The notes beneath the pieces were generated by a model. It had not been told where the DNA came from, made no database searches, and saw only the letters and a program-made list of their open reading frames with translations. This document shows positions 9,935 to 17,819 of a stretch of 64,000 nucleotides of DNA, in pieces. Each line of letters begins with the position of its first letter. Position 1 is the stretch's first letter. Made by a program: the position numbers and the translations under genes. The stretch is from Parvibaculum sp041688015. Its GTDB lineage: Bacteria; Pseudomonadota; Alphaproteobacteria; Parvibaculales; Parvibaculaceae. Where the stretch lies: contig JBDNIY010000009.1 of assembly GCA_041688015.1 (NCBI GenBank), positions 1-64,000 on the forward strand, written 5' to 3'.

Positions 9935-11296
9935 TTAGGGCAGCGTCAGGAGGAACTTGTTAAATTCAAGCGACTGATTGAGTAGTCTTGGTGCAAGAGC
10001 CGTGACGTCAGTCACTTGATCGCTTGTCAGGGCAAGGTTTGTCGGGATGGCGTTAAATTTTTCGCGTTCGGCGGGATCCGCAATACCGTCAAATGTGAGG
10101 CTGACAAAGTGAACCTGAACCTTGGCGGCTCGCGGCGCTCTTCGGGAATTGATAGCATCAGCCCAAGCCTGAAAGTTTTTGTTTGCCTGCTGAATGGTTT
10201 TTGAGTTGAGCAGATTCAGGGACGCATCAAAAGCGGCTGTTATCGTGTCGATTATGCCAGGCTCCTTGCCGGTCTTTGACCACTCATAAGGCGTGTAAAC
10301 CTGAGCATTGGCAACGATAACAAGGACATCAACGATTTGATCGAGTTCGCCTGGCGTGAATGCACCTGCCATTTGCATGACATGGCCATAGTGAAGGACC
10401 GGGCTCATGATCGATCCGCGAACATCAAGATTGTCAGTGACGCCGCCGTCAACCAGTCGAATTGTTGGCATATTTCCGGGTTGGAAATGGCGTTCGAGCT
10501 CGCGCGCTACCTCATAATTTCGACTCTTTTCGCTCCCATCGTTCAAGGCCTGAAAGATCCACGGTTGCCTTCGTTGGGCGCAATTTTTGTCGAAATTGTG
10601 CAAAGAAATGGGTGCAAAAACGCCGGGCACTGCGGAAGACGCCATGACGGCATTAGCCACGGGGTAGGTGTTCAAGTCCGAGCACAAAAAGTCAAACTGT
10701 TGCTGAACGAATGAGAATGTCATGCCGGTGTTTAGATCACTCGCGTTTAATATAATGTAGGGCAATCCGTTCCGGGACATTGCCGCAAAATTTTTATGTT
10801 CGAAGATGTTGTCGTTCAACCAAGTAGCCGTGAGATCGCTACGGTTGTAGTGAGATGAGGTCAGCGATAGGAGGTTTGCCGGACTGGCTAATGCCGAAAG
10901 CATGGCGCCCTCGACATCGCGCCGTAGAAATTTTGTCGCGTAGTCCTTGAATATGCGCTTTCCGAAAAGACCGTAATAGGCGGCGGTATAGCTTCCACCT
11001 GAAACAGACGAGATGACATCTACTTCGTCCAGTAGACGTCGTTTTGTTCCATGAATAGTGACCTCGGTGTTTTTCAGGACCTTCAATGTGCCATAAGAAA
11101 ATGCCGCCGAACGCATGCCGCCACCGGAAAATACCAAGATGAAAAATACGTCTTTCGCATTCTTAGGCGCTTGCCGATTAGAGAGACGATATTTGTAATT
11201 GGCCGCATTATCTCTGATTGGATCGTTCCAATGGCGCGCCGCACATCCTGAGAGGGCAAACGCGATCAGACCAGCCATGATAAGAATTTTATGCAC
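9935..11296 (-). CDS. patatin-like phospholipase lipoprotein
   Basis: Probable lipid hydrolase anchored to the envelope. The start is taken as GTG 11296, preceded by GGGAGAGG at a good distance. It gives an 18-residue lipoprotein signal ending in the lipobox ALSGC. A longer form from ATG 11371 would begin within a few bases of the predicted transcription start and bury the signal peptide. The 453-residue product has the patatin oxyanion motif SGGGMRS, the nucleophile elbow SVSGGS, and the Asp of LVDGGVTDN. It faces away from bufA1, under its own GTAACA-N16-CGAA promoter, with DUF547 downstream. The substrate is unknown. Confidence 0.85.
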   Translation of the reverse strand: MHKILIMAGLIAFALSGCAARHWNDPIRDNAANYKYRLSNRQAPKNAKDVFFILVFSGGGMRSAAFSYGTLKVLKNTEVTIHGTKRRLLDEVDVISSVSGGSYTAAYYGLFGKRIFKDYATKFLRRDVEGAMLSALASPANLLSLTSSHYNRSDLTATWLNDNIFEHKNFAAMSRNGLPYIILNASDLNTGMTFSFVQQQFDFLCSDLNTYPVANAVMASSAVPGVFAPISLHNFDKNCAQRRQPWIFQALNDGSEKSRNYEVARELERHFQPGNMPTIRLVDGGVTDNLDVRGSIMSPVLHYGHVMQMAGAFTPGELDQIVDVLVIVANAQVYTPYEWSKTGKEPGIIDTITAAFDASLNLLNSKTIQQANKNFQAWADAINSRRAPRAAKVQVHFVSLTFDGIADPAEREKFNAIPTNLALTSDQVTDVTALAPRLLNQSLEFNKFLLTLP

Positions 11297-11380
11297 CGGG
11301 TTGCCTCTCCCTTCGCTTTGCCATTCTTCGTTGGATCTTACCGAGATCATTTCTCGTTCTCTCAACTCCATACGAGGGAC

Positions 11381-11406
11381 TTCGTTTGAACGGAGCGCAA
11401 TGTTAC
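11381..11406 (-). promoter_or_regulatory. SigF-type ECF promoter upstream of patatin lipoprotein
   Basis: On the minus strand GTAACA (11406-11401), 16 bases, CGAA (11384-11381). This is the same pattern as three other sites in the window and matches the recalled Caulobacter SigF motif. Transcription would start near 11374, giving a leader of about 80 bases to GTG 11296. Confidence 0.65.
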
Positions 11407-11509
11407 GTCACGGGGACGGCGATCGGGCTGGTGGTCGCCTTCTTGTCTCCCATACGCCAGCCGTGTTGCCATTGACCGCAAATCATTCGCTGCTTTGGAA
11501 AATGTCTCC

Positions 11510-11535
11510 GTAACTTTTCGTGCTGGGGAGGCGAA
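11510..11535 (+). promoter_or_regulatory. SigF-type ECF promoter upstream of bufA1
   Basis: GTAACT (11510-11515), 16 bases, CGAA (11532-11535). It is divergent to the site at 11381-11406. The predicted start near 11543 leaves an unusually long leader of about 315 bases before the bufA1 ATG, so a second, nearer promoter cannot be excluded. Confidence 0.6.
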
Positions 11536-11857
11536 TAGTTATTCATCAGGTAAGCCAGCCGTTGGCGATGTGGATCTGGTTATCGAATGTTCTTCGCCCC
11601 TTGAGCATTGAGAGATCAACCGTTCTCCGCAAAACATCGCTGATGGCGAGCATGAATGATGTGAGCACAAATCCTGTGCTTAAACGCTGGCGCAGAACCG
11701 ACGAACCCGCTCGCCCCCCCGGCAGCCGATTCCCCCGTCGGCATCGCGGTTTGTCGGTTCGACCAGCAACTTCTGATGGGGTGCACCAGATTGGTGAGCC
11801 TTGTTTCTGGTGAGTTGTGAATCACGTTTTCCAAATTGATGAGAAGGAAATTTACCT
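11536..11857 (+). other. long untranslated leader of bufA1
   Basis: About 320 bases between the predicted promoter and bufA1. One open frame (11520-11813) runs through it, but its translation is Arg/Pro/Ser-rich, has no recognisable domain, and begins almost at the transcription start, so I do not call it. The notable content is the large hairpin at 11695-11760 and, just before the gene, the ribosome binding site GAGAAGGAAA. Confidence 0.45.
11695..11760 (+). promoter_or_regulatory. large stem-loop in bufA1 leader
   Basis: The left arm 11695-11710 (GAACCGACGAACCCGC) pairs with the right arm 11746-11760 (GCGGTTTGTCGGTTC) over about 15 base pairs, with one mismatch and one bulge. The loop holds a second hairpin, GCCGA / TCGGC around TTCCCCC. 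There is no T tract, so it is not a simple terminator. It lies about 100 bases before the bufA1 start and could act on RNA stability, translation or metal-dependent control; function is inference. Confidence 0.5.
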
Positions 11858-12145
11858 ATGTCTAAGTCAACAGTTGTGACAGCTTTGAGTCTCGCAAGTG
11901 CCCTGACGGCAGCTATTGCGCTGTCGAGCGGTGCAGCCCATGCCGCCGATAAGGCGAGCATGGAAAAATGCTACGGCGTTGCTCTGGCCGGCAAAAATGA
12001 CTGCAAGGCCGGGCCCGGCACGACCTGTGCCGGTACATCGACCAGCAACTATCAGGGCAATTCTTGGAAGCTCGTGCCCGCTGGTACCTGCGCCTCAATC
12101 AAGACACCGAACGGGCACGGCAGCCTGTCAGAAATCAAAAGCTAA
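11858..12145 (+). CDS. bufA1: BufA1-type bufferin precursor (DUF2282)
   Basis: A 95-residue precursor peptide with a Sec signal (residues 1-29, SSGAAHA) and a mature part with four cysteines at 38, 49, 57 and 78 (EKCYGVALAGKNDCKAGPGT, then TCAGTS and PAGTC). This is the DUF2282 pattern of bufferins. In these RiPPs an MNIO enzyme (BufB) with its partner BufC converts Cys to thiooxazole, and the exported peptide binds copper in the periplasm. In Caulobacter bufA1 directly precedes bufB. Here it is followed by a DUF3179 gene, and bufB lies 7 kb away on the other strand, so modification must occur in trans. The start is supported by GAGAAGGAAA upstream. Confidence 0.9.
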   Translation: MSKSTVVTALSLASALTAAIALSSGAAHAADKASMEKCYGVALAGKNDCKAGPGTTCAGTSTSNYQGNSWKLVPAGTCASIKTPNGHGSLSEIKS

Positions 12146-12204
12146 TCCATCGTTTTCGGGGAGCGGCATCATTTTGGTGCCGCTCCATATCGAAGGGGAG
12201 AGCC

Positions 12205-13275
12205 GTGATCAAAAACTTCGCCTTTTGCCTTATTTGCATTGGCGCTGTGCTGGTCAGCGGAAGGCTATCTGCTGACAACGGCACTGAGGTCTATTTGGGT
12301 GCCTTCGGGCGTGATTGGCCAAAGACGGAATTTTCAAATCACACTGTTTTAGCCCAGGAATTTTTAACCGGCGGACCTGCCAAAGACGGCATACCCGCCA
12401 TCAGCTCCCCTCAAATTGAAGCACTCTCAAACGGGGTGGCAACGGGATGGGCGCATAAGCTCTCAGCCGAAGAGCCGGTCATCGTGGTCTCGCTGAACGG
12501 TCAGACACGCGCCTATCCGCTTGAAATCATGCTCTGGCACGAGATCGTCAACGACACGGTCGGTGGCGTTCCGGTGGTGGTGACATTTTGCCCGCTTTGC
12601 AACGTCGCTGTGGTCTTCAAGCGGGAGGTTCAGGGAAAGCTGCTGGATTTTGGAACGACCGGCCTTCTCAGAAAATCCAACCTCGTCATGTATGATCGTC
12701 AAACAGAGTCATGGTGGCAGCAATTTAGCGGCAAGGCTGTGGTCGGCTCATGGGCTGGAACCCGGCTTGCGATGGTCCCGAGCAGGGTCCAGAGTTTCGC
12801 GAAATTCGCGCAAGAAAACCCATCTGGAGAAATCGTCGAGCCCGCCGATCCCGACATGCGCGCCTATGGTCAAACGCCTTATGCAGCTTATGACAGCCAT
12901 CAGGAGCCTTCTTTCCTGAAAGGCGCTGTCGACACGGCCCCTCTTCGTCCGATGGACCCAGTGATTGTGATCCGGGGGGAGAAGGTGCCGGTGGCTATAT
13001 CGGAGAATTATCTGCGCGCGGTGGGGAAATTAGAATTTGATGATCTTGTCATTTCATGGAAACCGGGCATGTCGTCGGTCCTTGATCGTCGAGACCTGCA
13101 TAAGGGCCGAGATATCGGGCAGGTAAAGGTCTTCCGACGCGGGCAAAGTTTGGTTCGACCCGTTCTATATTCCCGAACCTTTGCCTTTGTGTTTCGTTCA
13201 TTCTTTCCAAGCGGCCTTATTGTGGGTCGTTGTGTAGGCGAGGAAATGCATCCCCATGCTGATTGTCGAACGTAA
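12205..13275 (+). CDS. DUF3179 exported protein in bufA1 operon
   Basis: 356 residues from GTG 12205, chosen because AAGGGGAG lies just upstream and the start gives a signal peptide (residues 1-21). A longer frame from 12064 overlaps bufA1 and has no signal. The DUF3179 hallmark is clear: QTRAYPLEIMLWHEIVNDTV, GVPVVVTFCPLCNVAVVFKR, LRKSNLVMYDRQTESWW. The paired cysteines of FCPLCN suggest metal or redox chemistry, but the family has no assigned function. It lies 59 bases after bufA1 and overlaps the next gene by 20 bases. The final 15 residues look irregular for the family. Confidence 0.85.
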   Translation: MIKNFAFCLICIGAVLVSGRLSADNGTEVYLGAFGRDWPKTEFSNHTVLAQEFLTGGPAKDGIPAISSPQIEALSNGVATGWAHKLSAEEPVIVVSLNGQTRAYPLEIMLWHEIVNDTVGGVPVVVTFCPLCNVAVVFKREVQGKLLDFGTTGLLRKSNLVMYDRQTESWWQQFSGKAVVGSWAGTRLAMVPSRVQSFAKFAQENPSGEIVEPADPDMRAYGQTPYAAYDSHQEPSFLKGAVDTAPLRPMDPVIVIRGEKVPVAISENYLRAVGKLEFDDLVISWKPGMSSVLDRRDLHKGRDIGQVKVFRRGQSLVRPVLYSRTFAFVFRSFFPSGLIVGRCVGEEMHPHADCRT

Positions 13276-13930
13276 TTTTTTTGTCCTCGCCCTGCTTCTA
13301 GGTTTGCTATTTACGTCATCCAGCAGCGCTTACGCCGCCGAGCTTCTCGACCATGCCCAAATGCCAAAATCAGTCAGGCAATATTCCGAAGCCACCGGTC
13401 ATGATCTCTATCATCGCGGGTTCTATCCTGAAGCGATGGAGGTCTGGCGCCTTGCCTATGAGAAAAATAGTGACCTTGGCGCCCTCTATATCCTTGGCAC
13501 CATCTATCTCGATGGCACGGTCGTCGAAAAGGATGTCGAGAAAGGGCTACACTTGTTGAGAGAGAGCGCATTGCGTGGCGAGGTCCGTGCCCAGTTTGAG
13601 ATGGGCGCGATCTATGACGATGGAATAGCCGTAGATCAGGACAAGGAGCGAGCCGTCATCTGGTACGTTTTGGCGGCCACCCATAGTGATCCAGGAGCAG
13701 AGTTTAACTTGGCTGACCACTATGATGAGGGAGATGGTGTTGTTGCCGATAGGGTTTTGGCCTTTGCATATTATCTATTGGCAGTAAGGCATGGTCTGCC
13801 CAAGGAACTCCTGCCCGTGGTAGAAAACTATTCCGCAACATTGCGAGCAGAACAGAGAACGGCCGGATTGGCGAAGGTAGACCAGATTTTGGAAATGCGC
13901 GCCCGCTCTGCCGTTTTGAATCTTGAGTAA
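13256..13930 (+). CDS. exported Sel1-repeat protein in bufA1 operon
   Basis: 224 residues with a signal peptide (residues 7-28, SSSAYAA) and at least three Sel1-like repeats: ALYILGTIYLDGTVVEKDVE, AQFEMGAIYDDGIAVDQDKE, AEFNLADHYDEGDGVVADRV. Such helical repeats mediate protein-protein contacts in the periplasm. It overlaps the DUF3179 gene by 20 bases, so the two are probably coupled. A scaffold or partner role for the DUF3179 protein or the peptide is only inference. Confidence 0.8.
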   Translation: MLIVERNFFVLALLLGLLFTSSSSAYAAELLDHAQMPKSVRQYSEATGHDLYHRGFYPEAMEVWRLAYEKNSDLGALYILGTIYLDGTVVEKDVEKGLHLLRESALRGEVRAQFEMGAIYDDGIAVDQDKERAVIWYVLAATHSDPGAEFNLADHYDEGDGVVADRVLAFAYYLLAVRHGLPKELLPVVENYSATLRAEQRTAGLAKVDQILEMRARSAVLNLE

Positions 13931-13971
13931 ACGAAGACGTTAGAAAATTCGATCATCTATGGGAAATAAAC

Positions 13972-14559
13972 ATGTCGAGACTCGCACCGTTGAGCCGAAA
14001 TGAGGTTGCGCATCTAGAGCCGATGCTGGAACTGGTGGAAGCCTCGATGGGCTTTGTGCCGAACAGCCTGCTCATTATGGCGCGAAAGCCTGGGCTCGTT
14101 GAGGCATTTGCCGGATTGAGCCTCGCGGTGATGCAAAATAGCGAGCTTCCTGACGGGCTTTCTTCGCTCGTTGCATTTGTGGTCAGCCGTTCGGCCGGCT
14201 GCCAATATTGTCAGGCCCACACGCATCATCAAGCCGCCCACGCGGGCTTGTCCAAGCAGAAGCTTGATGACATCTGGAATTATGAGAGAAGCGCTCTGTT
14301 CTCGGATGCTGAGCGCGCGGCTCTACGCGTCGCGCAGTCGGCTGCCCTTGTGCCGAATGAGGTGACGGATGCAGATTTTGTACAGCTTGAGAAGCATTTC
14401 TCCAAAAATCAGATCGTCGAAATCGTTTCGATCATCTCGTTCTTTGGCTTCCTGAACCGTTGGAATGATACTTTGGCGACCCCTTTGGAGAGTGAACCGC
14501 GTGATCACGCCAAGTCACATCTTTCAAGCCATGGCTGGACGGGCGAGAAGCATCAGTGA
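13972..14559 (+). CDS. AhpD-like / carboxymuconolactone decarboxylase-family protein
   Basis: 195 residues of the peroxidase-related CMD family. The active-site pattern is CQYCQAH (Cys77, Cys80, His83), as in AhpD-type alkylhydroperoxide reductants, preceded by GFVPNSLLIMARKPGL. No signal peptide, so cytoplasmic. It follows the Sel1 gene by 41 bases in the same direction and is likely the last gene of the bufA1 operon. It may supply thiol-peroxide protection during metal stress. Its end overlaps the convergent TetR gene by 7 bases. Confidence 0.85.
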   Translation: MSRLAPLSRNEVAHLEPMLELVEASMGFVPNSLLIMARKPGLVEAFAGLSLAVMQNSELPDGLSSLVAFVVSRSAGCQYCQAHTHHQAAHAGLSKQKLDDIWNYERSALFSDAERAALRVAQSAALVPNEVTDADFVQLEKHFSKNQIVEIVSIISFFGFLNRWNDTLATPLESEPRDHAKSHLSSHGWTGEKHQ

Positions 14560-15149
14560 CCAGTTGTTTCTGACGTCGTGAGCGACGAGAAAAACCCTGA
14601 AATCGCCGCCTTTGCGATGGGGGTGCCGTGTCGCATCTTGCTGAAGGCAAGGACGCTTTGTGTCACTGAGAGCTGCTGGCGGGCGATGGCGCGAGCGCTT
14701 CGACCAGAGATGAAGTCTCCAGCCTTAAGCGCTGCATGGACGGCTGTGTACATCCTGCTTTCAACAAACTGAAGATTTGCGGTGATGGCCACATCAATGT
14801 CCCGGTCTTGTCCTGACAGTTCAACAAGACTGTTCATCACAAGACAGCCCGGATTGGTCTGGCGAGACTTGGGCGGAAGCAATGTTGCAAAAAATTTCCG
14901 AATGCCTTCCGCCCCGCTAGGATTGAGCAAGCAGGCTGTCTGACGTTCGCTCACTTCCTGCCCGTAGGCCTCGATGCACGCGAGAAACAGACCCTTTTTA
15001 TCGCCGAAACTGTCATAGATGCTGAACCTATTGATACCCATGGCCTTTTCCAGTCCAGTGATAGATGTTTGTTCATAACCTTGTGCCCAGAACATATTCA
15101 TTGCCTTTAGAAGGACAGCATCTCGGTCATATGACCTTGCGCGTGGCAT
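14553..15149 (-). CDS. TetR-family transcriptional regulator
   Basis: 198 residues. The N-terminal helix-turn-helix is typical (AMNMFWAQGYEQTSITGLEK, INRFSIYDSFGDKKGLF), with the C-terminal ligand domain containing PGCLVMNSLVEL, a form seen in TetR proteins that answer to electrophiles. It is divergent from sigF, with about 150 bases between, and convergent with the AhpD-like gene. The target is unknown; it could control itself or the AhpD-like gene. Confidence 0.85.
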   Translation of the reverse strand: MPRARSYDRDAVLLKAMNMFWAQGYEQTSITGLEKAMGINRFSIYDSFGDKKGLFLACIEAYGQEVSERQTACLLNPSGAEGIRKFFATLLPPKSRQTNPGCLVMNSLVELSGQDRDIDVAITANLQFVESRMYTAVHAALKAGDFISGRSARAIARQQLSVTQSVLAFSKMRHGTPIAKAAISGFFSSLTTSETTGH

Positions 15150-15302
15150 AATCTTGTTTCCAAATGATCGTTGAGATATGAATGATAACCAGTCTTTTGG
15201 GTGAGGGCGAGGGAGTATTTGATCTTTCTTTATCCTGAATTGTAAAAATAGACGCTTCGTTCGGCAAGCAACGGGGCAACCTCAAGACGCGGGACGCTCC
15301 AG

Positions 15303-15860
15303 ATGATGGTCGGGGATCAAGGCGAAGAGGAACTCGCTGCACTTATGCGTGCGGCTCAGGTCGGCGACAAGGTTGCCTATCTTGCGCTCTTGAAGCGAAT
15401 TGAACCCATCGCTATACGCATGGCGAGAAGACGCTGGCTGGGTAGCCAAACCCCTGAAGACGTCGCGCAGGATGTTTTGCTCTCGGTCCACTCGGTTCGT
15501 CATACATATGATCCCGGCCGCGCATTTCTGCCGTGGGTTAGAACAATTATTCACAATCGGATGGTCGATGCACAACGGCGCGAGATACGGCGATCAGAAA
15601 ATATTGTGTTTGTTGAAGAGCCGCCCGAAACCTTTTCCAAAGATCATACGAACTGGCTTGATGTAGGACCTGGTGACCCAGAGGAGCTGACCCGCGCTAT
15701 CGCGGATCTGCCGCCCGGACAGCGACAAGCGATTGAGTTGTTGAAACTCAAGGAATTGTCGCTCAAGGAAGCGGCAGCTGCCAGTGGCATGTCGGTTGGA
15801 GCCCTTAAAGTGGCCGTTCACCGGGCAATGAATTCGCTTCGCACGGCGTTGAGTAAATGA
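15303..15860 (+). CDS. sigF: ECF sigma factor, SigF/NrsF type
   Basis: 185-residue ECF sigma factor with region 2 (LGSQTPEDVAQDVLLSVHSV, DPGRAFLPWVRTIIHNRMVD) and region 4 (LPPGQRQAIELLKLKELSLK, GMSVGALKVAVHRAMNSLR). The next gene overlaps it by 4 bases and encodes an NrsF/DUF1109 membrane protein, which is how Caulobacter SigF is arranged. There SigF answers to chromate, cadmium and copper stress and drives the bufferin operon. The four GTAAC-N16-CGAA sites here would be its targets. I found only a weak candidate for autoregulation (GTAAAA-N16-GCAA from 15242). Confidence 0.85.
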   Translation: MMVGDQGEEELAALMRAAQVGDKVAYLALLKRIEPIAIRMARRRWLGSQTPEDVAQDVLLSVHSVRHTYDPGRAFLPWVRTIIHNRMVDAQRREIRRSENIVFVEEPPETFSKDHTNWLDVGPGDPEELTRAIADLPPGQRQAIELLKLKELSLKEAAAASGMSVGALKVAVHRAMNSLRTALSK

Positions 15861-16531
15861 GGCAAGAGATGGATTCCGCAGAACTTATGCGCGCATTGGC
15901 TGATGAGGCCCAACCAGTACGCCGCCTGCGTTCGCCTTTCGCGCGCATGGCTATTTGGTTTTTGATTTCCATCTTTTGGGTGGCGCTTGTCGTGCTCTTC
16001 AAAGGGGTTCGACCGGATCTGACGGCAAAGCTTGTCGATGCACGATGGATGCTGGAAGTCTTGGCGGCGCTTGCGACGAGCTTGATGGCGGCGACGGCGG
16101 CTTTTTGTACGGTGGTGCCCGGCAGACCTAAGTGGGAACATGCAATGCCTCTGCTTCCCGCCAGCGTCTGGCTGGGTGTTCTGGCCGTCGGTTGTTATCA
16201 GGCCTGGAGGCAAAGCGGAGACCTTGTCGCGCAGATCACGCCGGACTGGGCGTGCTTTCCAGGGATCGTCATGACGGGCATTGGGCCAGCGATTGTGATG
16301 GTGGCGATGCTGCGGCGTGGGGCACCGCTCTCTCCGCGTCTGTCAATTGCACTCGGGGCACTTGCCGCAGCGGCCCTTGCCGAAGTTGGGTTGCGACTTT
16401 TCCATCAACAGGACGCCAGCATCATGGTTCTCGTCTGGCAGGGGGGTACGGTTTGTCTTCTCTCCGCTGTTGCTGGCCTTAGCGGTCGCTCGTTCTTGCG
16501 ATGGAAGCTGAAATCGCCCATCGGCATCTGA
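15857..16531 (+). CDS. nrsF: NrsF-family (DUF1109) membrane anti-sigma factor
   Basis: 224 residues with about six membrane helices, beginning MRQEMDSAELMRALADEAQP. The cytoplasmic N terminus binds the sigma factor; in Caulobacter NrsF two conserved cysteines are needed to sense heavy metals. Here cysteines are at 84, 113, 133 and 200. Cys133 in PDWACFPG fits the first sensor position (131 in Caulobacter, as recalled); the second may be Cys200. The ATG overlaps the sigF stop region by 4 bases, so sigma and anti-sigma are made together. Confidence 0.85.
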   Translation: MRQEMDSAELMRALADEAQPVRRLRSPFARMAIWFLISIFWVALVVLFKGVRPDLTAKLVDARWMLEVLAALATSLMAATAAFCTVVPGRPKWEHAMPLLPASVWLGVLAVGCYQAWRQSGDLVAQITPDWACFPGIVMTGIGPAIVMVAMLRRGAPLSPRLSIALGALAAAALAEVGLRLFHQQDASIMVLVWQGGTVCLLSAVAGLSGRSFLRWKLKSPIGI

Positions 16532-16571
16532 TTTTTCTCTCGTCATTTTTAGTTAAGAAGGAGTCACGCTT

Positions 16572-17084
16572 ATGACCGTTATCCCAAAGCAACTTGTACC
16601 AGACTTGGATTTGAAACTCGTCGGTGGAGGTCAGTTTGTTCTTTCAGAGCAAAAACCTACCAACTTTAGTTTGGTTGTCGTTTACCGCGGGCTTCATTGC
16701 CCCATATGCAAAGGTTATCTTGCTGAACTCAATCGTCGGATTGAGGAATTTGACAAGTTAGGCGTTCGCACGATTGCCGTCACATCGGACAATGCTGAGC
16801 GCGCTGGAAAAGCCAAGACGGATTGGGCCTTGGACAAGTTGGATATTGCTTACGACATGCCGATTAGTTTAGGGCGTGAATGGGGCCTTTATGTTTCTAC
16901 CGCAATTTCCGATCAGGAGCCCGCTGAATTTCTTGAACCGGGTCTTTTTCTGGTGAAGCCTGACCGCACGCTGTACGCCGCTTCAATTCAAACCATGCCA
17001 TTCGCGCGCCCCAGCTTTGCCGAAATTGCTGGCGCTGTGAAATATGTCACGGACAAAAAATATCCAGCCCGCGGCGAAGCCTGA
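16572..17084 (+). CDS. peroxiredoxin-like (AhpC/TSA) protein
   Basis: 170 residues with a thioredoxin fold and the active site YRGLHCPICKG (Cys43, Cys46), as in the peroxiredoxin-like family rather than classic 2-Cys AhpC. No signal peptide. A good ribosome binding site (AAGGAGT) precedes the ATG. It starts 40 bases after nrsF in the same direction, so it is probably transcribed with sigF-nrsF. A thiol reductase or peroxidase for metal-induced oxidative stress is the likely role. Confidence 0.85.
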   Translation: MTVIPKQLVPDLDLKLVGGGQFVLSEQKPTNFSLVVVYRGLHCPICKGYLAELNRRIEEFDKLGVRTIAVTSDNAERAGKAKTDWALDKLDIAYDMPISLGREWGLYVSTAISDQEPAEFLEPGLFLVKPDRTLYAASIQTMPFARPSFAEIAGAVKYVTDKKYPARGEA

Positions 17085-17102
17085 AGCCAAACGAACTGAC
17101 CG

Positions 17103-17816
17103 TTAGTCCATGCCAAGCAATTGGCGGACTTCGGTCAGGCGATCTTCCAGATTGATATCAATGCCGGATGTCACTTCCAGGGCGCGATCTTCGAAAGGAT
17201 TGGGCTCTGGATTAGCCTGCTGATGTGCCGCGATTACCTCGTCGCGCTGGAGGATGAGCGCCTCGATCTGGGGACGATAAAGCACAAGCATGGCCGTCAG
17301 CCATCTGTTAAGCGGCCAAGACGGCCACGAAAGATCGACGACAAAGCGATCAAGCATCTCGATCACATCGGCGGCTGAGAACCACGTCTCGGCTGTAACC
17401 CATCGGTTGGTGGTGAACAAACGCACAGGGCGCCCGGATCGGTCCATTGAGATTGCAATCAGATGGCAGATGTTATCCGCGATCTCTCTTTCCGGCTCCG
17501 GGTAGTTCAGTTTTGTTGGAGACGTGGTTTTCGGAATACCATCCCCACGCAGGAAAAGATGGAAGTGACCATAGTCATTCCACGAGCCGCGTGCCGGGGG
17601 GTGGGCGTGGAAATAATATTGGGCCTGCGTTTCATGGTCGATGACATCATTGGCCGGGTAGTGCTCAAACTCAATGAACTCTCGCCCATCGAGGACCTCG
17701 GCGACCAAGTTTGTCCCTGACTTGGTCAGAACGCGCATACAGTCAACGACCTCTGCGGCCGCCATTGCGAGCGTTTCAAACTGTTCGTCATTCATGGGTA
17801 TGGGCTGGTTTGCCAC
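17103..17816 (-). CDS. DUF6969-like protein, last gene of bufB operon
   Basis: 237 residues, cytoplasmic by appearance. Conserved-looking stretches are FIEFEHYPANDVIDHETQAQ, YYFHAHPPARGSWNDYGHFH and HLIAISMDRSGRPVRLFTTN followed by RWVTAETWF. The His-rich HAH...HFHLF part suggests a metal site. I recall this pattern from the uncharacterised DUF6969 family. GTG start, 3 bases after the DoxX stop, with AGGA upstream. Its place as fourth gene after bufB-bufC-DoxX makes it a candidate accessory enzyme of peptide maturation; the function is unknown. Confidence 0.75.
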   Translation of the reverse strand: MANQPIPMNDEQFETLAMAAAEVVDCMRVLTKSGTNLVAEVLDGREFIEFEHYPANDVIDHETQAQYYFHAHPPARGSWNDYGHFHLFLRGDGIPKTTSPTKLNYPEPEREIADNICHLIAISMDRSGRPVRLFTTNRWVTAETWFSAADVIEMLDRFVVDLSWPSWPLNRWLTAMLVLYRPQIEALILQRDEVIAAHQQANPEPNPFEDRALEVTSGIDINLEDRLTEVRQLLGMD

Positions 17817-17819
17817 AGC

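Noticed and set aside
9935..11371. Longer start (ATG 11371) for the patatin lipoprotein
   Set aside because: Would begin within a few bases of the predicted transcription start and would place the lipoprotein signal 25 residues inside the protein; GTG 11296 has a ribosome binding site.
11520..11813. Open frame of 97 codons in the bufA1 leader
   Set aside because: Starts almost at the predicted transcription start, lacks a ribosome binding site and a recognisable domain, and overlaps the hairpin.
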